Source of the DNA: KBS-96 sp963722585
Lineage (GTDB): Bacteria; Acidobacteriota; Terriglobia; Bryobacterales; Bryobacteraceae
Direction: 5' to 3'
Length of the DNA stretch: 64,000 nucleotides
Assembly: GCA_963722585.1 (NCBI GenBank)
Contig: CAVRNU010000013.1
Location: 62,001-126,000, forward strand
Of this stretch, positions 49,102-57,699 are shown in pieces. Both the position numbers and the translations under genes were made by a program. A model generated the notes under the pieces. That model worked only from the letters and a program-made list of their open reading frames with translations. It was not told the origin of the DNA and searched no databases. Each line of letters opens with the position of its first letter. The first letter of the stretch is position 1.

Positions 49102-50352
49102 CTATTCCCTTTGTGGAAACGCTTTGACTATTCCGGCTTTCACCTCTGGGTAGAGCGCGGGAAGACTGTTCAATTGGCCTGCGGGGACGCCTTTCAGGTA
49201 TACGTCGAAGAAGGTGTGGATGCAGGCGCTGGTGATCGCAAGTCCGCGACGCTTGTCCAGGGGGCTGAGCACACCGAGCCTTCGAAGAAACGCTAGGAAA
49301 ATGGAATTTTTTGTCAACATCTGGTCGCTGAAACTGAAATGGTTTGCGCCGATGATCGTTACCTGCCAGCGTTCCCCTTCGGGAAGCTTGTTATAGATCG
49401 ACTCAATATTGTTTTGGACATTGCGGCCTTCCGAACCTGACTCTCTGCTGTGATCGCTCATGATGAAGAAAAAGGGTTGATGAAGACCTTCCTGAATCAC
49501 TCTGCCAAAGGGCATGCCATCGATGTCGATTCCTGCTTTGCATCGCGCGTCGTCGTCGCAGAATTGCGCGGCTATTGCGCCGCCGAGTGAGTGTCCAACG
49601 ATGCCCACTTCCTCCATATCCAGCTTGCTCTTGAATCTGCCAGTTGGGTCACCCGCGTTCAACTGTTGCAATTTGTCGAGGACGAATTTCACGTCCGCTA
49701 TCCAGACGTTTACGAGTTGATTCGCAAAATGCTCAGCTGCCGAATGTGGCATGTTCTCGAAGTCATCTCCTGCAGCTCTGGTCGCCACGCGCCCATCGGG
49801 AAAGGCCGTGATCACGGTCCGGTAGGGTGCATCGAAGCTGACGACGACGTAACCGTGACTGGCCAGATCCTCAGCGATGGATGTGTAATCGGTACTCAAG
49901 GCTCCGCCGCCCGCTCGCAAGATGACGACGGGATACATTAGCTGTGCCGGTGAGACATCTGCGTCGCTCCAACTGTGGGTCTGTACGCGAGTGAGATCAC
50001 GACTGAGAAGTTTGCTGAGGATAAAGCCCTCATGCTGGTCCAATGCACGATACCAGTATGTGGGTAGATATTCCGAGGTTTTGGCAGAAGGCGTTGGCAC
50101 CGCGGGGTACCAGATCCAAACGTTAAGTTCTTGTTTGGTGTCGGATGCGGGTGCGTAGGGGTTTAGTCGTGAATCGTCTGTCCATGCGTAAGTTGTTCGA
50201 CCGACCTTGTAGGAGCCAGTGGGCGTGGGCAGCGTTGTCGGCCTGCTGTGGTCCAGCCAGAGCGATCCGAGCAAGACTGCGACACCAACCACAGCGAAGA
50301 GGGCAAGCACGGCGATCGTCTTCACCACGCGCCTAACGATACGATTTACCAT
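49102..50352 (-). CDS. Membrane-anchored PAF-acetylhydrolase/dienelactone-hydrolase-like alpha/beta hydrolase
   Basis: Start at 50352, preceded by GGAGGG; the longer frame upstream has no motifs. One N-terminal membrane helix (TIAVLALFAVVGVAVLLGSL) is followed by a PAF-AH-like domain: YPVVILRAGGGALSTDYTSI, HGYVVVSFDAPYRTV, the nucleophile elbow VGIVGHSLGGAIAAQF, the acid region AGIDIDGMPFG and His in IGANHFSFSDQ. 416 residues. It probably hydrolyses short acyl esters in the periplasm. It is third in a run PadR, membrane protein, hydrolase on one strand. Confidence 0.8.
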   Translation of the reverse strand: MVNRIVRRVVKTIAVLALFAVVGVAVLLGSLWLDHSRPTTLPTPTGSYKVGRTTYAWTDDSRLNPYAPASDTKQELNVWIWYPAVPTPSAKTSEYLPTYWYRALDQHEGFILSKLLSRDLTRVQTHSWSDADVSPAQLMYPVVILRAGGGALSTDYTSIAEDLASHGYVVVSFDAPYRTVITAFPDGRVATRAAGDDFENMPHSAAEHFANQLVNVWIADVKFVLDKLQQLNAGDPTGRFKSKLDMEEVGIVGHSLGGAIAAQFCDDDARCKAGIDIDGMPFGRVIQEGLHQPFFFIMSDHSRESGSEGRNVQNNIESIYNKLPEGERWQVTIIGANHFSFSDQMLTKNSIFLAFLRRLGVLSPLDKRRGLAITSACIHTFFDVYLKGVPAGQLNSLPALYPEVKAGIVKAFPQRE

Positions 50353-50402
50353 TCTTACCCTCCAAACCGGCCAGCAGCCAACACCGGTGCGCGAATGTGT
50401 GA

Positions 50403-51119
50403 TTAGGCGGAAAGGGAGCGGACCTTTTGTAATCGCCAGATGAGGTACGGCAGCACTGTGACCAAGAGAATCACCAAAGCACGAAACAGGCCGTTGGGAA
50501 TACCCTGAACGAAAGGCCCAACGGTGAAGTTCATGCCGACATGTCCGAGTCCGCCGGGGGCGGCTGGGCGAATCGCGTAAACCTGGGCCGTGCCGCCCAT
50601 CCATGCGATTAGGACCAACCCGACCGTCGGCCAAACCGCCTTAAATCTTTGACGAGCGGCGATGAGTCCGATTCCCCAACCGACGAGGATCGGCGCCCCG
50701 AAATAGAGCAACCTGCCGACGTTAAAATAAAAAATCTCGCGCCACTCGTATATTCGAACGAACGGCGTATCGGCTCTCGGCAGAAACATCTTCCAACCTG
50801 ACCACAAAATTAACAAGGCAAAGAACCAGGCCCCAGCCAGAAGCAAGAGCGGGGCGAGCCCGAACACCGCCCACGGTGCCCGGACGCACCAGGATTGGAA
50901 CTGACGCTGCTCAAGCATCGCCCTGGCAAGCTCATCCATTCCGCCGAGCCGAACGATCGCCGCGGATTCCGCATCCGCGTGGCTGCGGCCCGCGGCTTCC
51001 TCTTCCGTCCGCAGGTCAGCCCAATGATCGGTAAGTTCGCTCAGATAGCGGTGCACATGCCGTGGCGCGACGCCAGCCTGTAGCAGGCGTTCGCGAAGTT
51101 CATCGAATGGATTCGCCAT
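50403..51119 (-). CDS. Membrane protein with N-terminal permease-prefix-like helical domain
   Basis: A 238-residue protein. Residues 1-75 are a soluble helical domain (FDELRERLLQAGVAPRHVHR YLSEL-like; AIVRLGGMDELARAMLEQR) similar to the permease-prefix domain. Residues 80-235 have about five membrane segments (VFGLAPLLLLAGAWFFALLI; ALVILLVTVLPYLIW). It overlaps the PadR gene by 20 bp and is surely co-expressed. PadR-linked proteins of this type are thought to transmit signals or act as co-regulators; function unproven. Confidence 0.75.
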   Translation of the reverse strand: MANPFDELRERLLQAGVAPRHVHRYLSELTDHWADLRTEEEAAGRSHADAESAAIVRLGGMDELARAMLEQRQFQSWCVRAPWAVFGLAPLLLLAGAWFFALLILWSGWKMFLPRADTPFVRIYEWREIFYFNVGRLLYFGAPILVGWGIGLIAARQRFKAVWPTVGLVLIAWMGGTAQVYAIRPAAPGGLGHVGMNFTVGPFVQGIPNGLFRALVILLVTVLPYLIWRLQKVRSLSA

Positions 51120-51456
51120 GTTGCCCTCCCGTCAGCATCGTTTGGATTGCGGTCGCCAGATTAGTCCAGGTCTTCGACAGATCAGCCAATCGACGCGATC
51201 CGCCGGGCGTTACGGAGTAATAGATACGACTTCGGCTATTGACAGTCTTACGTCGCGACTTCAGCGCCCCCTCGCGTTCCAGCCCGTGCAGCACCGGATA
51301 GACTACGCCTTCGCCGACTGCGATCACCGCGCCGGTGCGGCTACGGATTGCTTGAACGATCTCATAGCCATACATCTCCTCTTGCTGGAGTAGCCTGAGG
51401 ATCAAAAGCTCTGGAACTCCATTCATAAAATTCGGATTGGTTTCGCGCGCTGCCAT
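51100..51456 (-). CDS. PadR-family transcriptional regulator
   Basis: 118 residues with PadR hallmarks: GVPELLILRLLQQEEMYGYE, IVQAIRSRTGAVIAVGEGVV, YPVLHGLEREGALKSRRK, RIYYSVTPGGSRRLADL. First gene of the run, overlapping the membrane protein gene. Likely autorepressor. Confidence 0.9.
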   Translation of the reverse strand: MAARETNPNFMNGVPELLILRLLQQEEMYGYEIVQAIRSRTGAVIAVGEGVVYPVLHGLEREGALKSRRKTVNSRSRIYYSVTPGGSRRLADLSKTWTNLATAIQTMLTGGQHGESIR

Positions 51457-51765
51457 CGAAGATTATGATACCTCGTGGTTCGATGCATTACAAAATAAAA
51501 AAAACATCAATGTTTTGCAACTACAGTGAAATCGCCGATTCACTCATCGAACAATCCAGGCCGGGCATTGCAGGATACCTGCCGTTTAGAATTCTGGGCG
51601 AATCACGCGCCATCCGGAAGTTGGGCGGACCCTGGCCGACATATCGGGAACAATCCGTAGGGCGAGCTGCTGACGGAATGAGTGATCGCGTGCCGAGTAG
51701 CGGAAGTTTGCTTGCAGAAAAGCTTGGGTGCGTGTGTAACAGTGCTAGCTCGGAGGGTTGATCGA

Positions 51766-51974
51766 GTGGCTGTAGAAAAATTTACGATTCAAACCCCGGA
51801 TGCAGTATTGGCGGACCTGGCGCACCGCCTTGAGGCCACTCGTTGGCCGGATGAACTCGAGGGTAGTGGCTGGGAATTTGCTCAAGCCTGGGCTATGTTC
51901 GATCGCTGGCTGACTATTGGCGTAATGGCTATGACTGGAGGCGCGAGACAGCAGCTTTAAACCACCCTAGCCCC
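51766..51974 (+). pseudogene. Epoxide hydrolase N-terminal domain, truncated
   Basis: GTG 51766 follows GGAGGG. FTIQTPDAVLADLAHRLEAT RWPDE-type sequence is the start of the EHN domain of microsomal-type epoxide hydrolases. After a frameshift near 51900 it continues LADYWRNGYDWRRETAALNH. It then ends at the boundary of an IS4-family element; the alpha/beta-hydrolase part is missing. Confidence 0.65.
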
Positions 51975-53431
51975 ACTTAACAATCCTGATCTGCTTGGAG
52001 TGGTCGATTCGGCAAATGCGCTGCGGCTTACGTGGACGCAGCGGATAGCTGCTCATTTTTCGCTTTACCCCGCGAGGGTTGAGGCGAGTGCGACTGGAAC
52101 TGACCCGCTCTTGCAGGATCTCCTGGAGTACAGCTTCATGAAAGGCCTTTCTTTGCCGAGGGGGGAATAGCGGCGAAGCGGGGCATGCGCCGTTGGACGA
52201 CGTGGACGGCATGAACAAAAGAGAGCCAGTCCGGATCCTCGTCGGCCTGCAGCGCGGCTTCGTGCATCAAGCCGCGAATGGCGAAGTGCGCCATCAGCAA
52301 GCCGTAGAATTCTTGTTTCACCAGTTCGGGCGTCTTACTCCGCAATACAATCTGGGCGCCGCGCAAGTGGGTTTTCAGCTCGTCTAGTGCAGTTTCTATT
52401 TCCCCGCGCTCGTGATACAACGCCGCTAGTTCTTCGGCAGGAGCCTGTTTGGGATCCAGTATGGTGGTAATCAATCGATACACCGGCTCGGTGCCCGGTA
52501 CATTTTTCAAGCGGTAGTCGATCGCGCGCACCACGATCGCCTGGCGCTGATTCCGGCGATTGGATGTAGAAGCGTAGATGCGGCTGAGATAGGACCCGTC
52601 CGGCAAGCGCCGATCGATCTCCAGGCGCGCATTCTGGCGTATGCGCCACAGTAAATCCGCTCCGGTCTGGGCCGCCGCCTGCCAGAGTTGGTAGCCCGGA
52701 AAGAAGCGGTCGGCCAGACACAGCATGCCCTTCTGCAAAGCCGGTATCACCTGCTGAGCCAGCGTGATTTCATCGGTGGCGTACGGCGCCACCTGCGCAG
52801 CCCACAACACATGCGTTCCATTCTCCAACAGGCCGACAAAGCGCAGTTTGGGGAAGGCACTCGCTCCGCGACTGGCGCCAGGCCTGCCAAAAGCCGCTTC
52901 GTTTTCCGCAGTGTCGGCCACATCTAGCGTGCTGCCGTCCAGACTGACCAGCCGCCAGTCGCGATACCAAGCCCCCTTCGTCCGGCGCTCGGCAATCGGA
53001 GCGACCACCGATTCATACAGCGCCTTCACGGGCTCCACGCCCACTCGGCTGCGCGCCTGCGAAATGCCCGACTTGCCGGCCACCTTCACCGCCGCAGATG
53101 GATCCAGCAGCCACTGCACTCCTTCTAACAAACAGCGCAGCACCTCGCGATACGAAGACCGCATGTACAAGGCCAAGGCGATGACGTAGTACACCACCAC
53201 ATGCGCGGGCAGATCGCGTTCCCGCACACTGGCGCGGCCGGTTTTCTCCAACACGTCGCGCACTTTTTCCAGCGGGAAAAACTTGGCAATTACTCCCAAG
53301 CTGATGTAATCGGTGATGCGACTGCCAGCCGGCAACGTTGCGATGGTTCGCGCCATTCTGCACTCTCCTGTCTAAAAACAGGATACCGCAGAAATGTTTG
53401 TTAAGTGAACAGTATTGACCCTAGCCCCACT
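51964..53431. mobile_element. IS4-family insertion sequence flanked by 14-bp direct repeats
   Basis: A transposase gene is bracketed by inverted sequences CACTTAACAA (about 51974-51983) and TTGTTAAGTG (about 53399-53408). The 14-mer ACCCTAGCCCCACT occurs in direct orientation at 51964-51977 and 53418-53431, consistent with a long IS4-type target duplication. The outer sequences, however, belong to two different genes (epoxide hydrolase left, ArdC right). Exact ends uncertain by several bases. Confidence 0.75.
52136..53356 (-). CDS. IS4-family transposase
   Basis: A 406-residue protein with an N-terminal IS4 domain (YVIALALYMRSSYREVLRCL), first Asp in WRLVSLDGSTLDVADT, second Asp in LCLADRFFPGYQLW, and the signature Y(2)R(3)E(6)K in YHERGEIETALDELK. 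All catalytic residues are present, so it is probably active. Unrelated in detail to the 10-kb IS4-type element. Confidence 0.95.
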   Translation of the reverse strand: MARTIATLPAGSRITDYISLGVIAKFFPLEKVRDVLEKTGRASVRERDLPAHVVVYYVIALALYMRSSYREVLRCLLEGVQWLLDPSAAVKVAGKSGISQARSRVGVEPVKALYESVVAPIAERRTKGAWYRDWRLVSLDGSTLDVADTAENEAAFGRPGASRGASAFPKLRFVGLLENGTHVLWAAQVAPYATDEITLAQQVIPALQKGMLCLADRFFPGYQLWQAAAQTGADLLWRIRQNARLEIDRRLPDGSYLSRIYASTSNRRNQRQAIVVRAIDYRLKNVPGTEPVYRLITTILDPKQAPAEELAALYHERGEIETALDELKTHLRGAQIVLRSKTPELVKQEFYGLLMAHFAIRGLMHEAALQADEDPDWLSFVHAVHVVQRRMPRFAAIPPSAKKGLS

Positions 53432-54044
53432 CCAATGGCTAAGCTCGTGGTTCAGGGTCGACACGTAACCTTCGGGAGATTTGAACTGTCCGAATGGCGG
53501 CATCTGAATGTAATCGCCATCCCTTGAGTAATAGGCATGGTCACCGCCATACTCGATCCTGGCTGGCAGAGCGCGAAAGAAGGCCTCGGCGCTGTCGATT
53601 CGTTCAGACTCGGGTAGCTGCTGCTTGGCTTCCTGCTGGTAGCCGTCTATCTGGCCGGCGTTGAATACGTTGTAAGCTCGGGCGAAGCACCGGGGGCGTC
53701 CATTGCTATCCTCGCCATTTTCCGGCTGGTTCTCGTCTTCTGTTCGAGAGTCGAAGAATTTCCAGAATACGACGATGGTGCTGTTCTCCCTTGCGGACCT
53801 GAGCGCCAAGCTCAGACCATTGGCGATATGTGGCCCACTGCTGCGAGGAATAGTCATGTTTGCGCGAGGCAGCCCAAAGCATGAGGATGTTGACACCACG
53901 ATAGGGTTTCCGCGTGGTGGCGTTTATGGGGCTTCCCAAGGTATGCCAAGGCATTTCGAATTTGCTGCCCCTGGCTTCAATGGCGACGACGATGGCGTTG
54001 GTGATTTGCTCGTACACATCGGTCTTTGAACGAGTGGACAGCAT
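53418..54044 (-). pseudogene. ArdC-like antirestriction protein, frameshifted and cut by an IS
   Basis: The N-terminal frame (54044) has the ArdC ssDNA-binding domain: DVYEQITNAIVVAIEARGSK, NATTRKPYRGVNILMLWAAS, QWSELGAQVRKGE. After a shift near 53790 the second frame has VFWKFFDSRTEDE, ARAYNVFNAGQIDGY, ARIEYGGDHAYYSRDGDYIQ, MPPFGQFKSPEGYVSTLNHE and the zincin motif HELSHW. Homology ends at WSGA exactly where the IS4 element begins. ArdC proteins protect incoming conjugative DNA from restriction. Confidence 0.8.
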
Positions 54045-54438
54045 CGAGAGGTTCTCCTGGGTGCTGACTGCACCTGTGGGCTAACGGAGCTGGCGGAGTC
54101 AAGGCCGAAGCGTAGCGGAGTGTAGTTCAGCCTTGATCCCGGCAGCTATGATGGAAAAGACAGCAGCAGCACCGGCCCGCTTGGCGCCTCCGCATTTTCG
54201 CCGGGCGCGTCGTCTGGCACCTGCGATTCTTCGGTCTCGTCGAATCTGCGATCGGCGTTTCCATCTTGCCCGGAGCGAAATCAAGAAGAAAGTTGAGTGG
54301 TCCGATAACTTATTGCCATATCCGTCTGCAAGCGAGGGCTGGATTCTCTAATGGTTAAGGAGAAGCCCCAAATAGAAACCGCGACCCCAACAAAAGACCG
54401 CCTGAGCGGCTCTTGTCGTATGAAACGGTTCTTGATCT
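54045..54438. other. Spacer before the SYLF gene
   Basis: No supportable gene; one strand is Arg-rich, the other Ser/Pro-rich, as in shadows or decayed coding DNA. No clear ribosome-binding site is seen before the SYLF start at 54439. Confidence 0.4.
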
Positions 54439-55158
54439 ATGCAAATTTCGAAATTCAGATTACACAAGAGCATTCGCGGCGCATATGCCATTCTTATTTT
54501 GGCAATGGCGGCGGGCGTTCGGCCAGCAGCAGCCGAAGATACACCAGCGAGGGTTGAAAAAGCCGTCGCGGTTCTGAACAAGCTTGCAGATACGTCAGGG
54601 CACGGCATCCGGAAGGAAGAAATCGCGAGTGCTGACTGCGTGGCGGTTATTCCAGGATTCAAAAAAGGCGCCGCAGTGGTTGGCGTGAGCTTTGGGCGGG
54701 GATTCATCACTTGCCGCAATGGCGAGAACTGGTCAACGCCTGCGGCTGTCACGCTGGAAGGCGGTAGTTTGGGCGTACAGATCGGCGGCGAAGCGATCGA
54801 CATCGTGATCCTTTCGTTGGACAAGCAGCGGCGCTCGAAGCTACTTTCCGATCGGTTCACGATCGGCTCGGATGCGTCGGCTGCCTGGGGCAACGGAAAA
54901 TCCGCTCATGGCGATTCCAACGCAAAGATTCTGTTTTTTGGCCACACCAAGGAAGCGTTCGCCGGCTTCGACCTGGACGACGCGACCTTGAAACCAGATG
55001 CTTCCGGCAACAAGGCGCTTTACGGCAAACCCATGACAAATAGCGAAATCATCGAGGGAGCTGCTACGCCGGCAGTTGCTCAGCCTCTTGTGTCAAAACT
55101 CACGTCTCTTCTCCATTCCGAATCCGCCACTGCTTCCACCTCCCGTCCCACGCAGTAA
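54439..55158 (+). CDS. SYLF (Ysc84) domain lipid-binding protein, exported
   Basis: A 239-residue protein with signal peptide (IRGAYAILILAMAAGVRPAA). The SYLF/Ysc84 domain covers about residues 60-215: IASADCVAVIPGFKKGAAVV, GVSFGRGFITCRNGENWSTP, LGVQIGGEAIDIVILSLDKQ, KLLSDRFTIGSDASAAWGNG. In bacteria the role of this phosphoinositide/lipid-binding fold is not established; a periplasmic or outer-membrane location is likely. 24 bp upstream of the phosphatase gene, so it may be first in the same transcript. Confidence 0.88.
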   Translation: MQISKFRLHKSIRGAYAILILAMAAGVRPAAAEDTPARVEKAVAVLNKLADTSGHGIRKEEIASADCVAVIPGFKKGAAVVGVSFGRGFITCRNGENWSTPAAVTLEGGSLGVQIGGEAIDIVILSLDKQRRSKLLSDRFTIGSDASAAWGNGKSAHGDSNAKILFFGHTKEAFAGFDLDDATLKPDASGNKALYGKPMTNSEIIEGAATPAVAQPLVSKLTSLLHSESATASTSRPTQ

Positions 55159-55182
55159 ATAAGGACGTGACGAGGCATAGCG

Positions 55183-55782
55183 ATGGACAACGGACTTCCT
55201 GTCGTTTACCTTGCCAGGCACGGCGAGACCGCGTGGACTCTGACGGGTCAGCATACAGGTCTTACCGATCTGCCGCTGACAGCCCAGGGTGAACGCAATG
55301 CCCGGGCACTAAGTCAGCGGCTGACGGGCCTGGTTTTCGCCAAGGTGTTTACCAGTCCTCTGCAGCGTGCCCGCCGGACGTGCGAGTTGGCTGGATTTGG
55401 GCCCATCGCCGAAGTCGATAGCGACCTCGTTGAGTGGAACTACGGCGCATACGAGGGCCGGCGCACGGCAGAGATTCGTGCGGAGCGTCCGGACTGGCAA
55501 CTGTTCCGGGACGGCTGCCCGGGAGGCGAATCGCCGGACGATGTCATAGCGCGGGCGGATAAAGTATGGAGCCGTGTTCGAGCCGTACCAGGAGACGTAC
55601 TGCTGTTCTCGAGCGGACACTTCATTCGGGTGTTGGCCGCCCGGTGGATTGGACTCCAACCATCAGTACATAGCGTGTCCTTCCTCCTGAGTACGGCGAG
55701 CCTCAGCGCAGTGGGATATGAACACGACCTTTCCGGACCGGTGATCCGGCTGTGGAACGATACTCATCATGTCCGCGCGTAA
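55183..55782 (+). CDS. Histidine phosphatase (phosphoglycerate-mutase-like)
   Basis: A 199-residue protein. The catalytic RHG motif is in VVYLARHGETAWTLTGQHTG; second site FTSPLQRARRTCELAG; acid DLVEWNYGAYEGRRT; the second His in VLLFSSGHFIRVLAARW. It belongs to the cofactor-dependent phosphatase branch (GpmB/CobC/SixA-like) rather than to true mutases, judged by length. Located before the pentose phosphate operon, it may dephosphorylate a sugar phosphate; substrate unproven. Confidence 0.88.
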   Translation: MDNGLPVVYLARHGETAWTLTGQHTGLTDLPLTAQGERNARALSQRLTGLVFAKVFTSPLQRARRTCELAGFGPIAEVDSDLVEWNYGAYEGRRTAEIRAERPDWQLFRDGCPGGESPDDVIARADKVWSRVRAVPGDVLLFSSGHFIRVLAARWIGLQPSVHSVSFLLSTASLSAVGYEHDLSGPVIRLWNDTHHVRA

Positions 55783-55872
55783 GCGAACCAGTTTGAGCCC
55801 CACCGGCATCTAAGTTCTTTCACAGGTAGAAAACGGCGAACACGTTCTTTGGCAACGAATCGAGATGACACC

Positions 55873-56958
55873 ATGAAAGCGACACAACTACTCCACGATC
55901 TGGGCCAGAGCCTCTGGCTCGACAACATTACGCGCGACCTGCTGAACAGCGGCACGCTCAAGCGTTACATCGACGAGCTGTCGGTAACGGGGCTAACCTC
56001 GAATCCGACGATTTTCGACCACGCTATCAGAAACAGCGCATCGTACGACACGCCAATCCGCGAGAAGCTGGCGAAAGCCAAGACCGGCGAGGCGCTCTTT
56101 TTCGAACTGGCGCTCGAGGATATCACCCGAGCCGCCGACCTATTTCGACCGATTAACGATCAGACAAACGGCGTCGATGGCTGGGTGTCACTGGAAGTCT
56201 CGCCGCTTCTGGCGCACGACACAGCCAGTACACTTGCCGCAGCTCAGGATTTGTTTCGACATGCGGCGCGGCCTAACCTCTTTATTAAGATCCCCGGTAC
56301 CCAGGAAGGTTTGCCTGCCATCGAGGAAGCGATCTTTGCCGGGATACCGATCAATGTGACGCTTCTGTTTTCGCGCGAGCACTATCTCGCAGCTGCCGAA
56401 GCGTTTCTGCGCGGTATCGAGCGTCGTATCGATGCCGGGCTCAATCCCAATGTCGGCTCCGTCGCGTCAGTGTTTATCAGCCGCTGGGATGGAGCCGTGA
56501 TGAGCAAGGCGCCCGACAGCCTTCGCGATCAGCTCGGCATCGCGGTCGCAAAGCGCATATACAAGGCGTATCGATCTCTACTCGGCTCGCCGCGCTGGCA
56601 GCGCGTCTACAACCTCGGCGCCCGCCCGCAACGTCTGTTATGGGCCAGCACGGGAACCAAGGACCCCAAAGCCTCCGACGTTCTGTACATCAAATCCCTG
56701 GCGGCGCCTTTTACTGTGAACACTATGCCCGAAGGCACGTTGAAGGCCCTGGCGGATCATGGCGAACTTGGCGCCATTCTTCCGGCAGACGGCGGCGATT
56801 GCGAAGAAGTCCTGGCCAAGTTCGCGAAGGCCGGCATTGACATCGACGCGTTGGGCGCCCAGCTTCAGGATGAAGGAGCGAAGTCGTTTGTCAAGTCATG
56901 GAACGATCTGATGGATGTGATCGCGTCCAAGAGCGCCGCGCTCAAGAAGGCCAGTTAA
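55873..56958 (+). CDS. tal: Transaldolase
   Basis: A 361-residue protein from ATG 55873 (MKATQLLHDLGQSLWLDNIT). Motifs: SVTGLTSNPTIFDHAI with conserved TSNPTIF, VSLEVSPLLAHDT, the Schiff-base Lys in NLFIKIPGTQEG, GIPINVTLLFSREHY and WASTGTKDPK. Length and C-terminal region match the long bacterial transaldolase type. It moves a dihydroxyacetone unit between sugar phosphates in the pentose phosphate pathway. First sugar gene of the operon; next start 19 bp away. Confidence 0.93.
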   Translation: MKATQLLHDLGQSLWLDNITRDLLNSGTLKRYIDELSVTGLTSNPTIFDHAIRNSASYDTPIREKLAKAKTGEALFFELALEDITRAADLFRPINDQTNGVDGWVSLEVSPLLAHDTASTLAAAQDLFRHAARPNLFIKIPGTQEGLPAIEEAIFAGIPINVTLLFSREHYLAAAEAFLRGIERRIDAGLNPNVGSVASVFISRWDGAVMSKAPDSLRDQLGIAVAKRIYKAYRSLLGSPRWQRVYNLGARPQRLLWASTGTKDPKASDVLYIKSLAAPFTVNTMPEGTLKALADHGELGAILPADGGDCEEVLAKFAKAGIDIDALGAQLQDEGAKSFVKSWNDLMDVIASKSAALKKAS

Positions 56959-56977
56959 GCGCCGGGAGACTCTCGTC

Positions 56978-57640
56978 ATGAATGTGCTGGTTGTCGATGT
57001 GGGTGGCACTCACGTCAAGGTTCTCGTCAGCGGGCAAAGCGAGTCTCGGAACTTCGAATCCGGATCGGCGATGGATGCCAAAGGCATGGTCTCCGGGGTC
57101 CGGAAAATCGGCGGTGACTGGAGCTATGAAGCCGTATCGATCGGTTATCCGGGACCGGTTCTCCACAACCGGCCGGTCGCGGAGCCACACAATTTAGGCC
57201 GCGGTTGGGTCGGTTTCAATTTTGACGCCGCTTTCGGGCGCCCCGTGAGGCTTATCAATGACGCGGCCATGCAGGCTCTGGGAAGCTACAACGGCGGGAA
57301 GCTGCTGTTCCTGGGCCTCGGAACGGGTCTGGGGTCCACGATGATTGTGGATGGCATCATCGAGCCGATGGAGCTCGGCCATTTGCCTTACAAGGATCAG
57401 ACCTACGAAGATTACGTTGGGGAGCGAGGATTGGAGCGCTGGGGCAAAATAGATGGCGGCGATATGTCGCCGATGTTGTAGCCCGTCTGATCGCCGCGGT
57501 CGAACCCGAGGACGTGGTCCTGGGCGGAGGGAACGTAAAACAACTCGAGGAGTTGCCTCCAGGCTGCCGGGCGGGCGACAACGCCAACGCCTTTCTCGGG
57601 GGATTTCGCCTTTGGGAGAGTACTGCTGAACGGCGGCCCT
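56978..57640 (+). CDS. Polyphosphate-glucokinase-like ROK kinase, frameshifted
   Basis: The first frame has the phosphate-binding motif NVLVVDVGGTHVKVLVSGQ, GYPGPVLHNRPVAEPHNLG, LINDAAMQALGSYNGGKLLF and GLGTGLGSTMIVDG, then PMELGHLPYKDQTYEDYVG. It stops at 57479. Conserved sequence resumes in another frame (VADVVARLIAAVEPEDVVLG, GGNVKQLEELPPGCRAG, NAFLGGFRLWE), so one indel lies near 57450. The pattern fits the polyphosphate/ATP glucokinase branch. In the second frame no stop occurs before the pgi start, giving a read-through ORF. It would supply glucose-6-phosphate for Pgi and Zwf. Confidence 0.8.
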
Positions 57641-57699
57641 CTAGTCGCGCGACGACGCGTTCCGAACGACACTCACAACCAGATAAAAGGGACACAGAT

